Positions 38,323-50,300 of a stretch of DNA of 64,000 nucleotides are shown in pieces. Made by a program: the position numbers and the translations under genes. Location: contig NC_052399.1 of assembly GCF_009389715.1 (NCBI RefSeq), positions 25,863,146 through 25,927,145 of the forward strand. Direction: 5' to 3'. The notes beneath the pieces are model-generated. The model was not told where the DNA came from. It was given only the letters and a program-made list of their open reading frames with translations, and made no database searches. This DNA comes from Phoenix dactylifera (lineage: Eukaryota; Streptophyta; Magnoliopsida; Arecales; Arecaceae). The stretch's first letter is position 1. The number at the start of each line of letters is the position of its first letter.

Positions 38323-41300
38323 TCATAAATCCGAATTGGGTTTGGATAGCAAGAACCTGGCAACTGCCTGATAAAGTTGCTGTTCTTCAAAGGGCTTGGA
38401 GACATAATCATCCATTCCACATTTCATGCATTCCTCATATGTTGCCTGAATGACATCAGCAGTCATAGCCAGAATTGGCAGGTGCCACTCAGCCCTTTCA
38501 GAACCTTCGTCAGCTTCTCCACATTTATTTTGCTCATTTGCTTTGCTCTCCATTAGCCGAATTTGTCGAGTTGCTTCAAATCTGTGACAAAGGGGAAACC
38601 TTGTAATCTACATATCGTGCTCCTATTTTACCTAAATATTTTGATGTTTTGTTAGCAACTTAAAACGAATAGAATTAGCTAATCGGGGATCTCAATCAGT
38701 ATTAATGGCTTCTCTTTAAGAAATTGTCAGCAACAGCTGAAAAAAGTACACCAGTTCACTGGTTAACAAAAAAGGGGATATACAGAATCACTTAAAAAAA
38801 AATCTTATAATTAAATTCCGAAGGTATTTGCAAAACTCTCAGAATTTAGACCGTAATGTTCAGTCAATATTTCTGATCATTTAAGTTTTGATTTAGAAGC
38901 CTCTGTGGCTGAGCCTACAAGTAATCAAGTAACCAAGTATTACTCACCATCTGTTTCCCACAAAAACAGACTAGTTATTTGGTACCTGATTGAAACCCAT
39001 CCTCTATAATATGTGCAAAGCTTGCTGTTAGGGGTGTCAAAAACACATGTTGGATTCATGCTGGTTTTGGCTAGTGGCTAATATCCATCCATAAACACAA
39101 ATTATATGAGCCAATCCAAGTCAAGGCTGTCACAAACAACCACGTAGGCGCCTGGGTAACCCCACTCCAAGGTGTCTGATGCTTTCCATGTTTCCAGGTG
39201 AGGTGGCTACCAAGGTTGGCTGGCACCTAGGCGGGTGCCTGACCATCTATAAGCTGTGTTTCTACAAGGCAGGCACCTATTTATGATATTATTGATCACT
39301 TTAAGTTCCAGCCTTCTTTCTTTGTATATTTTATACACTATCTCATAAGTTTGGGATGATATTTTATGAGTCTTGAATGTATTTACATCATAGCCATCCA
39401 TATTTGGTGTCCCCTCAGGCATCTAATAATAGTCTTCCATCTAGACCTCCATCGATCTGCCTTAACTATTTTTGGTGTTTTTAACATGCTCTCAAAGATA
39501 TTGCTTGATGCAAGATCATATTATGATTAAAAGTAATTACCTACCTATCATTTATGAAATGATGTTCTCGTAAGTGTTTGTATGAACCAAATATATCTTT
39601 TGTGACAATTTGATTATAGAAGACTATCATCTTAATTTTATTATTCTTTTCAAAGATTTCTCAACTCCTAGCCCCACCTAAGACTGCCTAGGTAATTTGA
39701 GAACCTTGATCCAAACCCAAATGGAAGCCAGCTTTATACTTTACACCCATATCAATACTTGTAACAACCCAGAACCTCACCCAAAATGGCTAGTCAGAAG
39801 TTATTATTTGGGTTCCTTGATCCTGTATAAGTACCCAAGATCTACCCAGCAAATAACCGATGTGGGACTAAACGCACACCCGCACGGGTCCGCATATACT
39901 CCCTCTGTTCAAGCCCTAACGTCCTCATCAAACTAAGGGTTCAAATCCATTCAAAGCTAATCACAAACACCATGATCGGCCTATGGTCAGCCCCAATAGC
40001 TACGTGTTGCAGTGTCCCCTAGTCCTAATAGTTTATGTGCCAGGTCTGCTCTGATACCATTTGTAACAACCCAAAATCTCACTTAAAATGGCTAGCCGGA
40101 AGTTATTATTTGAATTTCTTAATCCTGTATAAGTACCCAAGATCTACCCAGCAAATAACCGATGTGGGACTAAACACACGCCCGCACGGGTCCTCACAAT
40201 ACTAAACCCAACAATAACCATGTAGGGTTTCAGGGTCCTTATTGGATATCAATTAGTCTAATTCAGGCTTTGTTTGCCATTATTAGGTGAGGTAAAAGGC
40301 TAGTTTAAGGGTAGACCAGCCAAGAGATGAGGAAGAGAGTCATCATTCTGCTGTTTTTTCATTTATTGCATAAATGCTCAATAAATAGCTGTTGATCCTT
40401 TCACCATGAGGAAAGAAGAATCTGAGGATACGCTAGAGTGGGAAAGATAAATAACATTTTCTTTTTATTGACATGAGAAAATAGAAAAGAAACACTAAAA
40501 CTATTATACATGAGGACACATATTATATGATCAGGTCAGCTTTTGGGTATGGTTCAGCATATATCCAAACCCAACACAATAAGTCAGATTCTGAGACCCA
40601 AAGCCAAGTAAATAGCCTACCAGGCCTACTCTTCATATTCAATCCCTATATTTCTGGTTGGTTAGTAGATATTTGCCCCCATTGACACCCTAATTTGCTG
40701 TATATTTGGAATGAAAATTTGTTTTTTTTTTTCTCTTTGATTAAGTGTTAGTTTTGAGTCAACGATTAAAGAGCCTATATACTGTGCCAGCAAATTGTCA
40801 ACAAGGTACAGGGTACACAGCTTTGTGCCTTGTGTGCTAGTCTATGTATGTACCAAGGGGCTGTTTGGTTGCCTACAATTGGCAGGTTGCAGTTGCAGTT
40901 GGCAGAAATTGAATTGTAGGCATCCAAATCAAGTGTTTGGATCCCTGCAATTGCAATTTCAGGCTACAGTGCCCTAAAATTCATAAATTGGGTTGGAGCC
41001 AAAATTCGTCACATCAGCTACAAGGAATCTTGTAATTGAGAAAGCCCTTTGGAAGGGGTCTCCTCGCTCCTGTAACTATTCCCTTTCTACTCCATGATAT
41101 CCTTGTAAACTAAACTAATTCTGTAATGTTATAATAATATTACTATAAATAGCAATGTTATAAGAATATTATAGTATTATAAATTTATAATAATATTAAA
41201 ATATTATTATCATATTATATAGTGAGTATTCTATTATTATAAATATAGGAATATCATCATAATAATAGTCATATTATATTATACTACTATTATATTATAG

Positions 41301-44300
41301 TAGTAACAATATGATATTATGAAAATGCTATTATTATTAGAATACCATAATATTATTATAAGCAAGGTCCGTCGTACCGGTACCGGTCGGCGTACCGGTG
41401 GCAGCCCGGACCGGTACGTACTGGTTCCGAACCGGTCCCGTACTGGTTCTTCAACAATAAACTATCGGTACCGAATTCCACGCTGATCCGGTACCGGTCT
41501 CAGGCCGGACCGGTACATACCGACCTGTACCGGCCGGTATGGCAGACCATGATTATAAGTAATATTGCTACTATAATACTATATTATGATTATAATATTA
41601 CAATCTATATATAATAATATAATAATATAATAATACATAATAATTAGAAGTTATTATAGTGCATATGGTAGATAATATGTCTAACTATTATAGTATCAAA
41701 ATATTTTATAGTCATTATTTTTATATTGATCAAATGATAATTTACCAGCAATATTATTTTTCTATTATAATTACAAATCATATGATAAATATTATACTCT
41801 AATAGAAAATTGAACAATTCAATGTAACAATATTTCTTTCCACATCAAACAACCTAACAACTATAACCATGTTTGCAAGTTTTCAATTACTGACAACCAA
41901 ATAAGGCACCTTTCTGCAACTACAATTCCAATTGCAAGCAATTGAACTGTAGCCTGAGCTGCATGCAATTCTACTGCAGACAACCAAATGGCCCCTAACT
42001 TGTATTTATGTTATCAGTTCTAATATGAATTTAGATAAGCTGATACATAGTGGTACAGGCTTCTACCTTGGCTTCTTGTTTTAAACATGCACCTAACCAT
42101 CCTGGCACCTTCTATTTCTACTCTAGGTCGTCACGAGCTCTTCCCTACTAAATTTTCCTTTTCTTTATTCATAAAGATGTGAAAAGGCCAACAGTACATA
42201 GTAATGATAAGGATTCATCATAGCTTATTGAAGTAAAGGTTAGAAATGACCATAGCTTAGAAGTTAGTCATATTATTATTAGTATTTGAGCTTCCCAATA
42301 GCACTAACATGTCTGAAATACCTAAGTTATAAATATGTCAAAATAGTTAGTTGTTCTCCTATAATTTTTATCACAAATTTTTAGTCTATCTGTAACACAC
42401 AAGCAAAATAATTGCACAGTGTTACTTTGCATTAAAATTGCTTGAATTTATAGAATGTGCATGGTAAGCAACAATCAGCACATATAGCGACTTATGATCC
42501 TAGATTTCCATAATTAGTTTAAACTGTATTTATTCAAAATGTCCATATATGAGTACAAGACAATCATAACCTATCTGTGTTTGGGAAGTTACGAATCCTT
42601 TCATATACTTCCGTTACAATGTGTGCAAGTGTCATCATGATATGATATGCATACCATGTGGGCCTATAACCAGCAGAAACATGATAAGCAGCAATTCGAC
42701 CCATAGGATAATTAATATGTGCTGGTGGTTACTTATGATGCTTGTAGTTTGCATGTGAAATGTTGTTTGCATTTTTGTATTTCCCTCAAAATGCATGCAC
42801 CAAGTCCATTTGAACTTGGATCTTACAAAACATCAACCCCTTCAAGTTAGATATGGCCAGGCATCCTATTTTCGTCTAACATCGTGTTCCTCCTATCCAT
42901 AATCATCCCTCATAGGCCTCCCAGAATCTAATATAGAACTGTACAGAATAATAATTCCACTAGTGCCATAAATCCCAGATTTCAAGGCAACTATACCCCA
43001 CAAGTGAGCGAGCAGAGAGTATGTGAAAAACATAAAGCAATAATAGAATGCTTGACTCTGACTTTCTATAGAAGAATCATGATGTAAAAACACAATCGCT
43101 GAAACCATTCACTTCAAATCTGATTTTAAATCAACACAACAATCATGCTCCAAAACATTAACATAGCTTAAATCTTAAAATAATTGTGTTCAAAAATGTT
43201 TCTCTGAAAACTAGTATACCGGCTGTTTAAACAGTAAAAGGAACAGCTAAAATTTTTTGAAGCTGAGGAAACCTGATCTGTGAAACATGCTGAACAGATT
43301 AGAGATGGCATTATATAGATGAGAAAAAGGTGCACACCAGATTTATGTACATGGCAACACAATCTAAATAAAAAACCAACAATATATAACTCATCTCAAT
43401 AGCAAAAAAACTTTATCATACATACCCATCCATTTCTGGCATCTGGACATCCATGAAGCAGGCATCAAACTTGTGTGGCAGTTGGAGGAGGGAGAGAGCA
43501 TCTTTCCCACTTTCAGCACATTCCACCTTTGCCCCATACTTTTTGAGAGCACCTGCAGCAACTCTGAGATTTACTTTGTTATCATCAACCACCAGTATAT
43601 TTTTTCCCGCTAGTAGGCTGTGAAGAAAAGCTGGTCCATTAGGCATTTCTTTCCTCCCTTGCTTCCCCATTCCTAATGCATGTTGAAGGCATGCTGCCAC
43701 TGTGCTTGCTCTTAAGGGCTTCATGATCACTGTATCAACAAAAGACCCAACCTTTGCCTTATCAGATTCAGAGGTCACCAAAAGGATGACCTTGGGCACT
43801 TCAGGAATCTGACCACACTGTTTCCACTCCAATAGCTGATCATGTAAGTAGACATCCATTCCAGGAGTCCAGGAGTCTTTCTCAATTAACAGTATGTATG
43901 GATGCTTTCTGCATATGCCATTAAAAAAATACATATAAAGTAAAATAAGAATGATACTAAAAAAATCCCCAACAGCTCTTAAGGAATTTTCGATCTGTTG
44001 GATTGGATTAAAGAACAAGGAGCTGCTCAGTTCGATATGTGCATCTTCCCAATCATTTATGAAATATTAGATTTTTTTTGTTTAAGTAATAAAAATGAAC
44101 ATACAATCATTGATATAGATGCAAGAACAACTGACTCGATGGTTTCAAGGTCACAAATTTATTAAAAAAATGGTGGTCACACAAACAAAGTCCACAGCAA
44201 AAAGATGGAACTGACAATTCTCAATATTATCTTGGAGAACTTGTGAGATGCAAAGAAAAGGATCGTAAACACATATCGGAATGCTTACCCAGATCTTAAA

Positions 44301-47300
44301 CAACCATTTTGTTCAGATAATGCATTAAGTGTCATCTTGATAGTACTTGCAACTTCAACAGTTATTCCTAATCTCTGTAGATGGTATCTTGTTACAGCAC
44401 TTCTGACCGGTCGAGCATCAACAAGAAGTGCTTTCATTCCTTTAGTAGGTAAAGACTCAGAAAGAGTTCTCTTTGGATCGCCACCTGCAATTTTCTTGCA
44501 TCGTTGGAAAACGGCAGTAAACGTGAATGTGCTTCCAACATTAGGGCGGCTAATGAAGTTTATCTGCCCACCCATAAGTTCAACCAGACATTTACTGATA
44601 CTCAAGCCAATACCAGTTCCACCATAATTCCTAGATGTTGAACTATCAGCCTGCATAAAAGGTGTGAATACCCGATCCTGGGCTTGCAATGGGATGCCAA
44701 TCCCAGTATCCTCAACACTTACCATCAGAGTTACATTACTAGAATCCTTACTGCAGGGCATCCCACTTTTGCATTTGTCTGACTGGGGCATCTCATCGGA
44801 AAGTAGCAGCTTAAAATTTTCCCAACTGTTCCTTCTATCAGCAGCTTCTAGACCACTTAAAGTGTTGAATGTGCCATCAGATGGAACCATCATATCACTT
44901 AAACATCCATTCAAATCTGTATCAACTTTTGCATCCATCACCTTATTTGAATTCTCAATCAAATGAACTTGAACAAAAATGTGGCCATGTTCAGTAAACT
45001 GTGACAAGTCACAAATGAATAAATAAGTGTACAATTGGATGAAAGAATTGATCACAAGACATTTTTTCCTTGATAGCTAACTGATGCCAAGTAAAAAAGT
45101 ATAGTTCAATTTTTTTGTATTTTCCAAAACTTTTAGTTAGGTAATTTTTAGAATTGGATTTAGGGTACTATTTTAAGTCAAATTGGTTTAAAAGAATCTT
45201 ATATTACGTATATGTTGGGTTAGATGGTCATGATATCATTATTTGATTTTTGATTGGTTTAAAAGAATCTTATATTAGGTATACGTTGGGTTAGACGGTC
45301 ATGATATCATTAGGATTTGATTTTTGATTGTTTTAGGTGTCGTTCTATATAAGGTTATGTGCTATTTGAATTTGTTCTTTTAGGAAATATTTTAGAGATT
45401 AGTTACCTGTCTATCAAGAGTCTTAGTTTGTGGAAACCAAGTCATAGGGTTTATTAGGGTTGAATGAAAAGGTATTATATGTGATTTATTTCGAATGATA
45501 AAGGATTTCGTTAGGCTAGGATTGGCCTTCTTATATTTCTCTCTTTCTATCTGTTTTCTCTTCTCTATTTCTTTATTATTCTTCTTCTCTTATTCCTTCA
45601 CTTTATTTTTCCTTCCTTTCTACTATTCTCTTTTATTTTTGCTGCTATTCTTCTTCTTCACTGGTTCTTGGCAATGCAGATTGAATTTCCGGGATACTAA
45701 ATCAGATCTATGCTAGAATAAACTATTTTAACCCTCGGTTGTCCTATGTCAATCTAGTATTAGAGCTAAAGGGTCCTACTTCATTCTTGTAGTCCTTTTT
45801 CTTGATCCCTTTCTATTTTCTTCTATTCTTTTCCCTTTTCTTGTGTTATAAAATGAGGACTTGAGTTTCAAAATTGATTATCTTCATAAGCATGTCAAAT
45901 ATGAGAAGATATTTGCCCAATGGATAATAGGTTGACATTTATCAATAATGATATGATGTCAACGACTGTTTTACTACAAAAAACTACAACAGCTTTAGGC
46001 ATCGAAAGCTCTCTAAGGATGAACTATCGATCAAGAATCAGGAGAATGAAAAAGCTAAACCAACACTTCATGAAGAGCTTACAATCAATGCTTCTCAATG
46101 TGAAAAGCATACGATTAAACTCCCATCACACAAGATGATGCAATTGAAGATATTTTAATTGTGGATACTGCAAATGATGATCTATTTGGTATTTTGAAGG
46201 TAGAAGATTGCAATGATGAAGACTTTATGAAGAGCACTCATGATGAGATCAAGTCACAATCCTAAAGGCAATGTCAGAGATAGAACAATACGAAGATCCA
46301 TTCCTTACTGATTTGTTGGATTCAATGAAGATCCCCATCAGAAGTATTATCCAAAGCTTGTTAATTGTCAAGCAATGGACACCAAACCAACCAATGAATG
46401 GTGGATCACACTTATGAGTGACATCTTGAAGATTTCAAGGTAATGATCCATACAGTGGAAGCAAATGATGAAGAATTTTAAAAAAAAGTGTTGTTCAATT
46501 TTTTGTAATTTTTTGAAACTTTTATTTTGGTAATACTTAGAATTGATTTTTGAGTCCTATTTTAAGAGAATTGGCATAAATGGTCTTTAGATTAGGTATA
46601 TGCTGGGTTGGATAAGTCATGAAACCATTCGGATTTGATTTTTGGTTGTTTTAGGTGTCTTTCTACATAGGCTAATGTGCTATTTGAAATTTGTTTTAGG
46701 AAATATTTTGCTGAGTATTTATTTGCTATCAAGAGGGCAAGCCTTGGTGCAATAGTAAGATTGCTCCATTGATACCTCGATGTCATAGGTTCGAAATGTA
46801 GAAACAGCCTATGCACATACAAGGGTAAGACCGCATACATTTGACCCTCTCTAGACCCCATAGTGACAAGAGACTTGTGCATTACGATACCCTGTTAGTT
46901 ACTTGCCTATCAAAAGTTCTAGTTTGGTCTATAGAAAGGTCTATTAGGGTTCGATGAGAGAGTAGTATAAGTGATTTATTTTGAATGAGTGAAGGGATTT
47001 ATTTAAATCAGATTTGACCCTTCTTATCTTTCTATCTCTATTCACTTCTCTATTTCTTTCTTCTTCTTCTTTTATTACTTTTTCTTTACTTCTTCTCTAC
47101 TCCCTACTATCCTCTCTTATTTCTGCTACTAGTCTTCTTTCTCACTAAATTGTTGATATTATAGATTGATTTTCTGAAGGATATTAAATCAGATCTATGT
47201 TGAAATTAGCTTTCAACTATTTGAACCCCTTGCTGTTCTACATCACCAACACATCTAGTCCAATGTTTTGTTTATTTCAAGTTGAATTCCTATATCCACA

Positions 47301-50300
47301 GCATCCAACACAAGAATACAGATCTCGGTATACAACAACAGATTTTAAGTGACAAGGCAAAATAGCAGCAAACGATGTCACTGAGCCAAAGGGACTACTT
47401 TAACTGAATTTCCAACAAGATTTCAAAAAGGACTACTTACTTTAACTGAATTTCCGACAAGATTTGTAATTATCTGTCTAAATCTCCCTGGATCACCCGT
47501 GACAATCTCCGGAACTTTATGTGATACAAATACAGCAAGCTGTAATTTGCCAGTACAGAAGTCACAGTGAGAAGGTTGAAGTGTATGAAAGCAAAGTCAG
47601 TTAGTGCATTAGGTATAGCATGTACATCAGCATCTCATAAAGCAGTATGGCAAAGAATGTAAAGTATAATAAATTGGAGAACTATGTCGGCTGATCAACT
47701 CACAGTTCAATAAGTGCTAAGGGAACGTGAAACTCACCTCAATACCCTTCTCTCTTGACTTTGAAGAAAATAAAGAGAGAACATCATCTAGGATGGATCG
47801 CAGTTCAAATGGCACTGCTTCAATCTCTAGCTTCCCAGCTTCAATTTTTGCCCGGTCAAGCACTTCATTAATCAATGCTATCAATGCTTTTCCACATATT
47901 TGGGCAGTTTGTGCATAATCCTTTTGAGTTAAATTCAGATCTGTATCTAAAAGCATGTCCAGCATTCCTAGCATAGACAAATAGCAAAGTATCATTTAGA
48001 CACAGATCTCAATTATAAATGACAGTGAAGTAATTATAAACAGAGAGTTAAGGATACCAAGGACGCCATTCATGGGTGTTCTTATCTCATGTGAAACAGT
48101 AGCAAGAAACTGCCAAGAAAGAAACAAGAGTACATTCAAGTCAAAAACATACAACCAGCCCATATAAGTGTGAGCTTAGATGAGATTCCAGACCTGAGAT
48201 TTAGCAACATCTGCAGCCTCTGCTTGGACCTTTAGCTCTTCCATCTTTCGACAATCCTCCCTGACATTGTCATAGCGAGTCCAAGCAGCATACAGTATAT
48301 ACCCTGCTAGCATACAGATTACAAAGACACCAGATGGGGTAGTAATGGCTGACAATGGAATGGGAGGCTTCTGACTGTACCTGTGCAGGACCATCAAGTA
48401 GTTACAAAGCAAATTAATCATATAAAAATGTTGAAGGCAGCAAGAATTAATTATTTTCATCTGCTTACCTGCACACCATTTGATGCTTCCTGAACGGATC
48501 CCCAAAATCAAGCATGCTGACATGCGAAAGTGGCATAAATCCATCTGGATTTTGGGGCCCGTACATGATCAAGGGCTCTGAAATGTTAGTGACATCATAC
48601 ACATTCACCATTATATCTTGATTACCAGCAAGTTGCCTCAGCAAATTTTCCACAAGTGACTCAACATCAAAGGCGCCACCAAGATATCTGCTAAGCATCA
48701 ATACATTAAGCTAGTAAAAGAAGAAAGGAAATACTTGCTGAACATAGAGATATACTCAACAAAAGAATTAGAGTAAGAAAATTCTTTTTGCAGTACTCGT
48801 TTAGCGGAGAATACACTAAAGAGGGTACAAGGGAATGACCTTTTCTTTTCTTTTCTTTTCTTTTCTTTTCTTCTTCATTTTTTTTTTTTTTTTTTTTTTT
48901 ACGTTGCTGTTTAGCTGAGAGTACACTAAAGAGGGTACAAGGGAATGATCTTTTTTTTTTTTTAAACAACATTGAATTTTTCATCTAAATTACTAAAATT
49001 TAGCATTCTCAAAATAGAAACAACTACAAAGCCTCTCCCATATTGAAATTAGTAAAGCAACTATGGAAAGAAAAGAAAGAAAAGAAAGAAAAGAATTGAT
49101 ACATGAAGACTAGTATCACCTGAACATGTAGTTTTCATGTTTAACCACAGAAGATTGAGTAATGTATTAATAATGTAAATAATTTGAATTAAATCTTCTA
49201 CCAACAAAGAGAATAATTTGAGTTAAATCCAATTAAATCCTAAAACTATGTTATACGCAACGTCGGCGGTTTCACACCAAATAGCCTGGTTCGGGGCGTG
49301 TCGAGCCATACCGGCGGCGGACCAGGACGATTTTGACCTTCAAAAAGACAAACCGGCAAAGGAGGAGAAGAGGGAGAAGGAAAGAGAGGAAAAAAGAGAG
49401 AAGGGGAGAGAGGGAGGGAGGGAGGAAGAGAGAGGGAGGGTGGCGGACGGCCGGTAGAGACAGGTGGAGGAGGGGCTCCACCCTCCGGTTCCCCTATTTC
49501 ATTCAAAATAGAGGTCCCAAAGGGAGACCCCTTTTAATTTCGAAGAGTTTAAGTGAAGTCGGCAACTCCCTTGCCGACTTCACTTAAAACTCTTCGAAAT
49601 AAAAAAGGAACCCCGACTTCACATAAATTCTTCAAAATAAAAAAAGGGACTCCCCTTCAGGACCCTTATTTTGAACAAAACAACGGAACCAAAGGTTGAA
49701 GCCCCTTCTCCGCCCCTCCTTGGCCCTCCACCAGCCATTTGCCATCCGCCACCTTCCATCTTTCTCTCCCTCCCTCCCTCTCCATCTCCATCTCCCTCCC
49801 TCTCCCTCTCTCTCTCTCTCTGTTCCTCTCTCCTGCTTTCCCTCTACGGCTCTACCCCACCTTCTCTATCATGTCGGGCCGCGCTTCCCCTTCTTCCTCT
49901 CTCCCTCCCTTCCTCCCTCTCCCCTCTCTCTCTTTCTCTCTCCCGTTCTCCCTCTCCCCCACCCTCTGCTGTGTCGGTACAGACTTGGCACGAAATGGCA
50001 CGGGGCGCACCAAACCATCCCGTTGTGCAACCGATACAGGCCTCGGTAATGGCGCAATGATCTTTGGTTTTAACTATTGTTCAATAAACATCAATAACAA
50101 TATTTACACTGACCCAGGAAAGGATTGTAGTCACAAAAAGTAAACACTAATAATAATTTATTCCCTTTTTCCTCCTCCTCCAATGCTTGTCTTTTCCTTC
50201 CTCCAATTCCTTTTCCAATTAATGGCATACGTGTTAAATGCCAATAAGAAGCAACCTCAGATCACTAACCACCACCCCACGTATCATGCGAGAGGATCAC

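Noticed and set aside
49246..50143. Several long open frames rich in Ser/Pro/Leu or Arg/Glu/Lys
   Set aside because: They come from CT/GA tracts of the foldback element and exist in several frames and on both strands at once, which is typical of low-complexity sequence.
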